From positions 62,001 to 126,000 of the forward strand of contig CAJNCY010000006.1 of NCBI GenBank assembly GCA_905221375.1: a stretch of 64,000 bases of DNA, read 5' to 3'. Positions 56,703-64,000 of this stretch are shown piece after piece. This stretch comes from a bacterium. GTDB taxonomy: Bacteria > Bacillota > Bacilli > Lactobacillales > Streptococcaceae. The translations under genes were made by a program, and so were the position numbers. The notes beneath the pieces are model-generated. The model was given only the letters and a program-made list of their open reading frames with translations, did not search any database and was not told the origin of the DNA. The first letter of the stretch is position 1; each line of letters begins with the position of its first letter.

Positions 56703-59435
56703 TTACAAGACATCATCGTCACTCACCTTGGAATTCAATGTCGTACCCCAATGAGTGATTTTCCGATGTGGTTGGGCGAGAAGAGGTCTGTTATCATAGA
56801 TTGTTTGCCATCTATTCCAGATAAGACCTGTTCTCTTTTCGATCTTAATTCGCAGATTTCTCATATTTTCTTTAATTGGAAGGTTGAGTACAAAACCTGC
56901 AGTCTGGTTACGTCCATTTCCTTCCCAAGAATGACTGCGAACAACTGAATGACCATTTTTATCTACTGTAACTTCTTCCCAAGTTATAGAATAGCGTGCA
57001 ATGTAAGCTCCACTATGCTGAATAGTTAGGGTTTTATCTTTTACAGGAGTGTAATTTAACACTTGTACTGGCTTAGAAGTTGGTGTTGTCACAGCATTCT
57101 TAGCTATAAATCGAAACACTTCTACTTCAGCAAGACTGAGAGCTTGATTTTTCTGACGCAATTGAATACGGACACGGCGACCCAACTTGCCATCCAACTG
57201 AAGATCTAAACGATTTCCTTCTAAACGAGAAACATATTTTCTAGTAACTTCTGTCCCTTTTTCATCATATAAAATCACATCAAAATCTGCCAAACGTTTG
57301 GAAAGTTCGCCATCTCCACGATTATAAAGACGGACAAGTCCTACCTGTTCTGTACGACCCAAATCAACTTCCCACCAAGGCTGATTTTCAAATTTTGTAT
57401 GAGTAATTGATTGCTGGCTGTAGTTACTATTAGTATTTCCATCTAGAGCACGACTAGCATCTCCTCCAAACTCGGTAGAACTTTGGCGTGCTTGCTTTTT
57501 CCATGCAATATTCTCAGCACGCAAAACTTGAACTTCTGCGAGACTGAGAGCATTGTAACCATCTAACTCAATACGGACAAAACGAGCTTTTTTATAGTCA
57601 ATTGCAATTTGTGCAGAGATATCTTTCAGAGATGCAATGCGCTTTCTTTCAATTTCCTTTCCAGAACTATCCAAAAGAATCACATTAAAATTGGTAAGTC
57701 TATCCTGAGCAGTATCTGTTCGATTATAGATATTGATTTGACGAATCGTTTCTTCCTTGTCTAAATCAACTTGCCACCAAGGTTTAGATTGAAAATCTGT
57801 ATGCGTTACAGAATGATGAGCATAATTCCCATCAACTTTTCCATCTACAGCCCTTCTAGCGTCACCTCCAAAAGCTGTCGAACTTTGGGTAACCCGTTTC
57901 CCTAGAGCTATATTTTCAAGAGGTTCAGCGCTTGGTTGACTAGATGACAGAGGGACTTGTTGTTTCTTAAAGAAAGAAATTTTTTCCAGTTTTGGATCAC
58001 GGTAACCCTGCTTATCCAATGTTGTTCGTTTTCCAATATTAAAGTTTGGAATATCATTCATGCGACTTTCAAAATAGCCACGCGAACGGTGTTTAACATT
58101 GGCGCTCCCTGTAGATGTCACAACATCACTATCATTTTGTAGCACAGATGTAACCACATTGTCGTTATCCACTACATAATGTTTAATTTTTCCATTTACA
58201 GCAAGCTTCCGACTTTCTAGTCCTACATCCCAGAAACCATTTTTGGCATTCCAGATTGTCCTTGAAGTAATGACCTTAGGCGCATTAAATGTTGTCACTT
58301 TTTTCAAAACATTATTATAAAAAGTAGGATATTTTTGATAGGCTTCAACCGCTGCTATTTGAGCTAAATAGCCTCCTAAAGAATGACCTGTCATATACAG
58401 ATTGGTAATACTGGAATCCTGCGCCAATTCTTTTACAACATTACGGATATCATCCGCTTGTGCAGGTTTATTTCCTCCTAGCAAGGTCAAGTCCGTTCTC
58501 AAATCTTTTGCATCATTCAGTCTTGTCCCACGTATAGCCAACATTTGAACAGTATTGTCTTTTAAATAAGGAAAATCACTTTTAGTTTCAAATAGATAAG
58601 CATCCAAACCACTAGCTGTATGGTAAGCTTTTTTCATCTTCCAAAACGGGGCTAACTCATTGTGCATCATCTTATATTCTTGACGATTCAAGTAGAGACT
58701 CGGAAATGGATTTTTATGATCTAGAATTTTTTCGATATAGTCATCATCACGATAGGATAACTCCATAAAGAGAAGAGCATCTCGATCTGTAACATACCAT
58801 TGTTTCTTATTATCATCTTCCCCATCTGCTAATCCGTCTCCATCACTGTCTGCCAGTAATGGATGACTGTTATATCCTAAATAGTCCTTACCATCTTTAC
58901 GATAAATATAAAGCTCATCCTTATTTTTGATACCATCCTGATCGTCATCACCTTCTAAATCAAGGACTTTTTCACCATAAAGAGAATTATCAAGTAAATC
59001 ATTTTCTGAGTGCAGTTCTCCTTTTGAGATTTTCAAAAGATCTTCTGCTGTCACAGGGCGAGAAGTTGTAGCCTCATCCTTTACATTTTTCTCTTTATTC
59101 ACGTCTTCAGGAACTAGAGCAGGCTCTGTTTTATGGGATTCCAGCTTTTCTTCTTCCTTCTGATTTTTAAGGACTTCTTTTGTTTCCGGAGCTGGTTGGA
59201 TAACTGCCACTCTTTCCTCTATGAGAGGCGTTTCCTGTTTTTTATCAGTATTTTCTAGTTTTGTCGGACTATCCGTTGCATTTACTACTAGAGGAGTTTC
59301 GTTTTTCACAACTGGACTTCCTTCATTGGCAGAAATTCCTGTCGGTGCTAAAAAAACAAAACCAACTGCAACAGATACAACTCCGATACTTAATTTTTTT
59401 ATGCCAAAACGCATTATTCGTTGACCGATTTTCAT
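56703..59435 (-). CDS. Secreted lipase / F-type lectin / CDC domain 4 fusion protein
   Basis: A 910-residue secreted mosaic. Residues 1-36 are a YSIRK-like signal (FGIKKLSIGVVSVAVG). Residues 40-130 are a Glu/Lys/Pro-rich linker. Residues 160-207 carry two calcium loops (DDDQDGIKNKDE, DSDGDGLADGED). Residues ~215-465 are an alpha/beta-hydrolase with GHSLGG and nucleophile Ser352, probable Asp in VVDNDNVVTS and His449. F-type lectin domain 1 (~507-640) has His545, Arg572, Arg579; lectin domain 2 (~641-777) has His679, Arg706, Arg714. Residues ~800-910 align with CDC domain 4: undecapeptide KRTGLIWNRWQ (867-877) and Thr899-Leu900. The CD59 Tyr-x-Tyr is absent (SIT), Arg-Ser kept. No pore-forming domains and no LPxTG. 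Start ATG 59435 has only a weak site. Confidence 0.9.
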   Translation of the reverse strand: MKIGQRIMRFGIKKLSIGVVSVAVGFVFLAPTGISANEGSPVVKNETPLVVNATDSPTKLENTDKKQETPLIEERVAVIQPAPETKEVLKNQKEEEKLESHKTEPALVPEDVNKEKNVKDEATTSRPVTAEDLLKISKGELHSENDLLDNSLYGEKVLDLEGDDDQDGIKNKDELYIYRKDGKDYLGYNSHPLLADSDGDGLADGEDDNKKQWYVTDRDALLFMELSYRDDDYIEKILDHKNPFPSLYLNRQEYKMMHNELAPFWKMKKAYHTASGLDAYLFETKSDFPYLKDNTVQMLAIRGTRLNDAKDLRTDLTLLGGNKPAQADDIRNVVKELAQDSSITNLYMTGHSLGGYLAQIAAVEAYQKYPTFYNNVLKKVTTFNAPKVITSRTIWNAKNGFWDVGLESRKLAVNGKIKHYVVDNDNVVTSVLQNDSDVVTSTGSANVKHRSRGYFESRMNDIPNFNIGKRTTLDKQGYRDPKLEKISFFKKQQVPLSSSQPSAEPLENIALGKRVTQSSTAFGGDARRAVDGKVDGNYAHHSVTHTDFQSKPWWQVDLDKEETIRQINIYNRTDTAQDRLTNFNVILLDSSGKEIERKRIASLKDISAQIAIDYKKARFVRIELDGYNALSLAEVQVLRAENIAWKKQARQSSTEFGGDASRALDGNTNSNYSQQSITHTKFENQPWWEVDLGRTEQVGLVRLYNRGDGELSKRLADFDVILYDEKGTEVTRKYVSRLEGNRLDLQLDGKLGRRVRIQLRQKNQALSLAEVEVFRFIAKNAVTTPTSKPVQVLNYTPVKDKTLTIQHSGAYIARYSITWEEVTVDKNGHSVVRSHSWEGNGRNQTAGFVLNLPIKENMRNLRIKIEKRTGLIWNRWQTIYDNRPLLAQPHRKITHWGTTLNSKVSDDDVL

Positions 59436-59627
59436 TCTTTTCTAACTTTCTTTTATTTTCCCTATTTACCAATAATTGATAAATAAGCATGTGATAAATT
59501 TTTACTAAAGATATAGTAGTTGATTGGATTTTTGTTCATTTTTTAATCACAACAAACCTAATCTTCTCTACTAAAGGTGATGAGAACTAAAACCTTCATT
59601 TCTAGTCTAATCCCATCACCAAGTTTT

Positions 59628-60437
59628 TTACAATTCAGCAAGAATCGCTTTAATCAATCCTTTAAAGTCACCTTTAACACGTTCAGTCACTTCTACAACT
59701 TCCTCGTGGTTGAGTTCTTCTTGGAAACCAGCCGCAAAGTTAGTAATACATGAAATTCCTAGAACTTTCAAGCCAGAGTGGGCTGCCACAATCACTTCCG
59801 GAACAGTAGACATACCAACTGCATCCGCTCCCAGTGTCTTATAGGCACGAATCTCTGCTGGTGTTTCATAAGTCGGACCGGTTACACCGATATAGACACC
59901 TTCATCAAGCTTGATACCAAGTTTCTTAGCCACTTCATGGGCAGTAGCACGGTATTCTGGTGTGTAGGCTTTAGACATATCTGGGAAACGTGGACCAAAG
60001 TTATCCAAGTTTTCACCCATCAATGGGTTTTGCCCCGTCATGTTGATGTGGTCAGAGATAGCCATCAAAGTACCAGGGCCATAACCAATACCACCAGCTG
60101 CATTGGTTACAATGACACCTTCACATCCGAGAACTTTCATGACACGAACTGGGAAAGTTACAACTTCAAGAGGATTTCCTTCATAGAAATGGAAGCGACC
60201 TTGAAGAGCCAAGACCTTGCGACCTGCCAGTTCACCATATACCAATTTACCAGCGTGACCGACTACTGTCGAACGGCCCCAGTTTGGGATATCCGCATAG
60301 TCTACTACAACTGGATTTTCGATTTCTTCTGCCAATTCTCCCAGACCTGATCCAAGGATTAGACCGAACTCAGGTGCTTGGATTCCATTGTCTTTCAGGA
60401 AAGTAGCAGTTTCATGGATTTTGTTTAAAAACGTCAT
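59628..60437 (-). CDS. punA: Purine nucleoside phosphorylase, PunA (trimeric) type
   Basis: Splits inosine and guanosine with phosphate, 269 residues. It has LILGSGLGELAEEI, the phosphate site VVGHAGKLVYG, GRFHFYEG, VTNAAGGIGYG and the base pocket ADAVGMSTVPEVIVAAHSG. It lies 13 nt after the DUF1697 gene in the rpiA-deoB-DUF1697-punA unit. Its 3' end exists a second time as a relic at 56145-56376. Confidence 0.95.
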   Translation of the reverse strand: MTFLNKIHETATFLKDNGIQAPEFGLILGSGLGELAEEIENPVVVDYADIPNWGRSTVVGHAGKLVYGELAGRKVLALQGRFHFYEGNPLEVVTFPVRVMKVLGCEGVIVTNAAGGIGYGPGTLMAISDHINMTGQNPLMGENLDNFGPRFPDMSKAYTPEYRATAHEVAKKLGIKLDEGVYIGVTGPTYETPAEIRAYKTLGADAVGMSTVPEVIVAAHSGLKVLGISCITNFAAGFQEELNHEEVVEVTERVKGDFKGLIKAILAEL

Positions 60438-60450
60438 TGTGTCTCCTTTA

Positions 60451-60993
60451 TTATTTTTTTAGCATTTGACCGATTTTGTCAAAAGTTTTAGCATTACGAA
60501 TAGTAATGTGGCGGTAGAAAGGCATCTTGAGCAAGTACTTATGATAGGCAGTTGCATAGTAGGATTCCTCAGAGAATTTCCCCCAGAAAATCCCAAGTCT
60601 TCCAAAATGAACCACTTCATCTTCCAGTTCCAAACTGTTCACTTTCTCGATCACTTGATCCACATCTAAGCTCTCCGTGTAGAAGAGCACATCTTTTCGT
60701 GCCAGGTCTTTGGTCCACCAATCTGGCAGATTCTCCAGCTCTGCTTCATAGTCTTCCTGACTCAGCAAAGAAAAGCTCTGAATAAATGGATAATGGATTT
60801 CAAAGAAAGTCTCTAACTTTTCAACCAATTGGGCTTTGGGAGCTGTCGAAGTCAAGAAAATATTGCCACTGTTGATGTAGGTTTCAACTTTTTCCAGTCC
60901 CAACTCTGTCAATTCTTGACGAAGCTCCGCCATGACGACCTTATTCTTGCCACCAACATTGATACCTCTAACCAGCAAAGCATAGCGCGTCAT
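60451..60993 (-). CDS. DUF1697 family protein
   Basis: A 180-residue protein with the full DUF1697 pattern: YALLVRGINVGGKNKVVMAEL at the N-terminus, then VETYINSGNIFLTS and near the end FYRHITIRNAKTFDKIGQML. The family is widespread and of unknown function. It sits inside a nucleoside salvage operon, 1 nt after deoB and 13 nt before punA; this order is also seen in pneumococci. No catalytic residues can be assigned. Confidence 0.85.
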   Translation of the reverse strand: MTRYALLVRGINVGGKNKVVMAELRQELTELGLEKVETYINSGNIFLTSTAPKAQLVEKLETFFEIHYPFIQSFSLLSQEDYEAELENLPDWWTKDLARKDVLFYTESLDVDQVIEKVNSLELEDEVVHFGRLGIFWGKFSEESYYATAYHKYLLKMPFYRHITIRNAKTFDKIGQMLKK

Positions 60994-60994
60994 C

Positions 60995-62206
60995 TTATAC
61001 CAATTTATCTAAGAAACTTTCACCAATCATGGCAGTTTCAACACCAAAATTATCCGCAACTGTTGCTGAGATGTCTGCAAAATGTCCAACTGGAATGACA
61101 CCATTGCCTTTAAAGGCTGGACTGTAAGCTAAAAGTGGAATATATTCACGAGTATGGTCAGTTCCAGCATAGGTTGGGTCATTTCCATGGTCCGCAGTAA
61201 TCAAAAGAAGATCATTCTCTCTCATGGCTGCGATAATTTCAGGCAAGCGCTCATCAAACTCATGCAAGCAATCACGGTAGCCATGAGCATTACGACGGTG
61301 TCCATAAAGGGCATCAAAGTCAACTAAGTTTGTGAAGGAGAATCCTTTTTCAAATTCAGCAAGTCCCATGGTCTTCAATAATGTATCAATTCCGTGGCTG
61401 TTTGACTTGTTGTGGCCCATGTCATGATTGATACCAGCACCGTTAAAGATATCGTTGATTTTACCAACAGCGTAAGTATCGATACCTGCTTCGTTCAATT
61501 TATCCAAAACAGTTGGTGCAAATGGAGAAACGGCCAAGTCACGACGATTTGCCGTACGAGTGAAGTTACCTGGTTCACCAACATATGGACGGGCAATGAT
61601 ACGACCTAGAAGAGCAGGGCGCTCAAGGGTAATCGAACGAGCATATTCACAAATACGGTACAATTCGTCCAAAGGAATAATATCTTCGTGGGCAGCAATT
61701 TGCAAAACAGGGTCAGCTGAAGTATAGATAATCAACTCTCCAGTTTCCATCTGACGTGGTCCAAAATCATCGATAACAGCTGTACCTGAGTAAGGTTTGT
61801 TGGCTTCACGAATGACCTTACGCCCTGAGAATTCTTCAATTTTTGTCAAGATTTCTTCTGGGAATCCGTTCCAGAAAGTATCGAAAGGCTCAGTAATGTT
61901 AAGGCCCATGATTTCCCAGTGCCCAGTCATAGTATCCTTACCAAGAGATACTTCTTCCAATTTTGTTGCATATCCTGTTGGATTGCTTTCAGCTGGAACA
62001 GTCTTAAGAGGAGTTTCTCGAGGAATATTTCCAAGACCAATTTTAGCCATGTTTGGGACATTCAAACCAACTGCTTTTGAAATGTGTCCTAATGTGTCAG
62101 AAGCTCCATCTGGAACTCCTGCATTGACAAAGTTATTGGCATCTGGTGCGGCGCCGATTCCCACAGAATCAAGTACAACCAAGTGAATACGATTAAATTT
62201 TGACAT
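60995..62206 (-). CDS. deoB: Phosphopentomutase
   Basis: Interconverts (deoxy)ribose 1- and 5-phosphate, linking the nucleoside phosphorylases to rpiA and deoC; 403 residues. Alkaline phosphatase fold: [17 protein letters not shown] (metal Asp), [15 protein letters not shown] with the phospho-accepting Thr, GHRRNAHGY and [20 protein letters not shown]. It lies 23 nt after rpiA. Confidence 0.96.
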   Translation of the reverse strand: MSKFNRIHLVVLDSVGIGAAPDANNFVNAGVPDGASDTLGHISKAVGLNVPNMAKIGLGNIPRETPLKTVPAESNPTGYATKLEEVSLGKDTMTGHWEIMGLNITEPFDTFWNGFPEEILTKIEEFSGRKVIREANKPYSGTAVIDDFGPRQMETGELIIYTSADPVLQIAAHEDIIPLDELYRICEYARSITLERPALLGRIIARPYVGEPGNFTRTANRRDLAVSPFAPTVLDKLNEAGIDTYAVGKINDIFNGAGINHDMGHNKSNSHGIDTLLKTMGLAEFEKGFSFTNLVDFDALYGHRRNAHGYRDCLHEFDERLPEIIAAMRENDLLLITADHGNDPTYAGTDHTREYIPLLAYSPAFKGNGVIPVGHFADISATVADNFGVETAMIGESFLDKLV

Positions 62207-62229
62207 AGTGTATCTCCTTATTATTTTGA

Positions 62230-62913
62230 TTATTTTGCTTTTGTTGAAGTTAAAATCTGAACTCCATCTCGTCCAGCAACGATGACCTTATCCACCATTT
62301 GGTTGAATAAGCCGTGTTCCACGACACCAACGATATGGTCCAATTCTTGTCCGAAAGCAATTGGATCTTCAATGACATCCAAGGCAAGGTCAATGATAAA
62401 ATTCTGCATATCGGTCACAAAACGTTGGCCGTCTTTTTCACGGAAACTTGGTTTGTAGCCAGCTCGCTCAAAACGACGAAAGACCTGTTCTGCGCCATAC
62501 TGAACCACTTCTACTGGCAATTTAAAAGCACCTAGTTTTTCGACCAGCTTGCTTTCATCCACCACCCAAATATATTCTTTTGAGGGCGTTGCGACAACCT
62601 TCTCCATCAGAAGGGCACCACCACCACCTTTGATTCCATTAAACTGATTATCCACTTCATCCGCCCCGTCGACTGTCACATCGACAAAGTCTACTTGGTC
62701 AATAGACTTGAGTGGGATATTAAGCCCTTCAGCCTGTTTACTAGTCACACTAGAAGTCGTTACAGCTGTAATCTGCAATCCTTCTTCCTTGATACGACGA
62801 CCGATTTCTTCTACGAAATAATAGGCAGTAGACCCCGTTCCAAGTCCGACTACCATGCCATCCTTGACAAACTCAGCAGCCTTGATACCTGCCATTTTCT
62901 TCAGATTTTCCAC
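62230..62913 (-). CDS. rpiA: Ribose-5-phosphate isomerase A
   Basis: Interconverts ribose 5-phosphate and ribulose 5-phosphate, 227 residues. It has [45 protein letters not shown] and [11 protein letters not shown] (catalytic Asp/Glu/Lys set). First gene of the rpiA-deoB-DUF1697-punA operon. Confidence 0.96.
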   Translation of the reverse strand: MENLKKMAGIKAAEFVKDGMVVGLGTGSTAYYFVEEIGRRIKEEGLQITAVTTSSVTSKQAEGLNIPLKSIDQVDFVDVTVDGADEVDNQFNGIKGGGGALLMEKVVATPSKEYIWVVDESKLVEKLGAFKLPVEVVQYGAEQVFRRFERAGYKPSFREKDGQRFVTDMQNFIIDLALDVIEDPIAFGQELDHIVGVVEHGLFNQMVDKVIVAGRDGVQILTSTKAK

Positions 62914-63138
62914 TCAAACACCTCCATTAAAGAGCTACCTCTATTATACCATGTATCCGTTTTTATTTCATGGATACACTAGAAAAACCCGAACATTTTT
63001 ATGTCCACCTTGTTTTGGTAGTTAGAATCTTAGTTATGAGAACTTGTAGATAAAAACAGGTCCTAGCCAAAAGCAGCAACAGTTGATTTTTTATCATAAA
63101 GATGGTTAAATAATTAAGTACAGAAAAGGAGAAATAAG

Positions 63139-63324
63139 ATGAACCCATTAGATTTGTTTAATCAAGTAAAAGAGTTAATCGAAACAAAAGATTTCGAAGC
63201 TGCTAAGACATTCGTTGCAGAAAATCAAGAACAACTTGGAGAATACTTCTCTCAAGCTCAGCAGTTGATTTCTGGTTCAGAAGGTCTAGATGGCCTAGTT
63301 AGCAAGATTAAAGGATTTTTCTAA
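63139..63324 (+). CDS. 61-residue acidic helical protein, unknown function
   Basis: Begins NPLDLFNQVKELIETKDFEA and ends LVSKIKGFF. It has AAGGAG 7 nt before the ATG, no signal, no membrane helix, and a mostly helical, amphipathic composition. The coding bias and ribosome-binding site make it credible. I do not recognise a family. It is divergent from rpiA and followed by a terminator-like repeat. Confidence 0.75.
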   Translation: MNPLDLFNQVKELIETKDFEAAKTFVAENQEQLGEYFSQAQQLISGSEGLDGLVSKIKGFF

Positions 63325-63331
63325 AAATATA

Positions 63332-63434
63332 AGAGGCTGGCAAAACTCAATTTCAGTAGAAAATGAAGTAAATATTCCTACAACAAAACGCATAATATCA
63401 AGGCTTGTAAATCTGATACTATGCGTTTTTATAA
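63332..63434 (+). repeat. ~100-bp intergenic repeat, copy 2 (terminator-like)
   Basis: Partner of 12239-12340. AAAACGCATAATATC and GATACTATGCGTTTTT form a stem with T-rich tail. It lies between the convergent small gene and trxB and ends at the trxB stop codon. Also begins GAGGCTGG. Confidence 0.7.
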
Positions 63435-64000
63435 TTAACTATGTTCGGTGATAAACTTGTAGGCTTCTTGACCAGCGATAGCTCCATCTCCAACTGCTGT
63501 TGTTACTTGGCGAAGGTCTTTCAAGCGAACATCTCCAACGGCAAAGATACCATCAACTGCAGTTTTCATGTGGTTATCTGTCACAATCCAACCAGCCTGA
63601 TCTTGGATATTCAATTCTTTAACAAAATCGCTAAGAGGGTCCAATCCAACATAGATAAAGACGCCACCGAAGGCTTGTTCTGTCACTTGACCTGTTTTTA
63701 CATTTTCAAAAACGACAGATTCTACTCTGTTTTCACCCTTGATTTCCTTGACTACAGAATCCCAGATAAAGCTGATTTTCTCATTCGCAAAGGCACGGTC
63801 TTGTAAAACCTTTTGGGCACGAAGTTGGTCACGACGGTGAACAATGGTAACAGTCTTAGCAAAGCGAGTCAAGAAGAGGGCTTCTTCAACAGCTGAATCT
63901 CCGCCACCAACTACCAACAAATCTTGGTCACGGAAGAAAGCACCATCACAAACGGCACAATAAGAAACACCACGGCTGTTTAGTTCTTCTTCTCCAGGAA
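63435..64000 (-). CDS. trxB: Thioredoxin reductase, 3' part (runs off the window)
   Basis: The open frame continues to the window end without a start. Visible motifs are SYCAVCDGAFF (redox CxxC), LLVVGGGDSAVEEALFL (NADPH-binding GGGDSA), VHRRDQLRA and the C-terminal FAD motif IFAVGDVRLKDLRQV. The enzyme reduces thioredoxin with NADPH. About 188 C-terminal residues are present of the usual ~300. Confidence 0.93.
   Translation of the reverse strand, partial: PGEEELNSRGVSYCAVCDGAFFRDQDLLVVGGGDSAVEEALFLTRFAKTVTIVHRRDQLRAQKVLQDRAFANEKISFIWDSVVKEIKGENRVESVVFENVKTGQVTEQAFGGVFIYVGLDPLSDFVKELNIQDQAGWIVTDNHMKTAVDGIFAVGDVRLKDLRQVTTAVGDGAIAGQEAYKFITEHS

Overview
The window comes from a low-GC Gram-positive chromosome of the Mitis group of Streptococcus, closest in content to S. 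mitis / S. pseudopneumoniae / S. pneumoniae. The evidence is the choline/teichoic-acid (lic/tar) locus, three BOX elements, a ComX (cin) box before dprA, a CiaR-type direct repeat before the lic operon, a pneumococcal-type atp operon, and a lectinolysin-type cholesterol-dependent cytolysin. No tRNA, rRNA, CRISPR array, phage module or intact insertion sequence was seen.

Layout. 0-5.3 kb: housekeeping genes (mmcQ/yjbR, cutC, ybaN, topA, dprA). 5.4-12.2 kb: phosphocholine teichoic acid genes. licC-licB-licA-tarJ-tarI run leftwards from a CiaR-like promoter, and tacF-licD run rightwards. tacF carries a +1 frameshift in a run of seven T, and no second licD is present. 12.3-20 kb: aquaglyceroporin, an mgtC-family gene stopped by an in-frame TAG, a TPR protein, an AI-2E-family membrane protein, an oligopeptide-binding lipoprotein and a lactonase. 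20-26.6 kb: complete F1Fo ATP synthase operon (atpEBFHAGDC) with a BOX element between atpG and atpD. 26.8-33.4 kb: U32 peptidase, guaA, GntR regulator, EamA transporter, serine hydrolase, cppA. 33.7-35.7 kb: CD59-type cytolysin with an N-terminal fucose-lectin domain. 36-43 kb: parC and parE separated by a two-gene nucleotidyltransferase cassette (ANT(6)-like plus RelA/SpoT-like synthetase), then plsY. 43.2-51 kb: nucleoside uptake and pyrimidine salvage operon (methyltransferase-pdp-deoC-cdd-pnrA-nupABC). 51-54.3 kb: small membrane protein, coaA, rpsT, flaR, deoD. 54.3-59.5 kb: repeats, a ClC channel, a decayed 3' copy of punA, a BOX element and a 910-residue secreted mosaic protein. 59.6-64 kb: punA, DUF1697, deoB, rpiA, a 61-residue protein and the 3' part of trxB.

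The most unusual object is the 910-residue secreted protein at 56703-59435. It joins a calcium-loop region, a GHSLGG alpha/beta-hydrolase (lipase) domain, two F-type lectin domains with intact fucose-binding His/Arg/Arg sets, and a C-terminal module that aligns with domain 4 of cholesterol-dependent cytolysins. Domain 4 keeps the Thr-Leu cholesterol motif but has a changed undecapeptide and no CD59 motif. It has no pore-forming domains, so it looks like an enzyme delivered to host membranes by cytolysin-type targeting modules. It shares its lectin and domain 4 module types with the true cytolysin 21 kb away, and it lies between an intact punA and a degenerate punA 3' fragment, which suggests acquisition by recombination at punA.

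Genes work together in several sets. Nucleoside uptake (pnrA-nupABC) feeds cdd, pdp, deoC, deoD, punA, deoB and rpiA, which channel ribose and deoxyribose to central metabolism. The lic/tar genes take up choline, activate it, make CDP-ribitol, and decorate and export teichoic acid precursors. The two D4/lectin proteins probably act at host cell surfaces. All function assignments come from reading the sequence and family knowledge; no database search was run.
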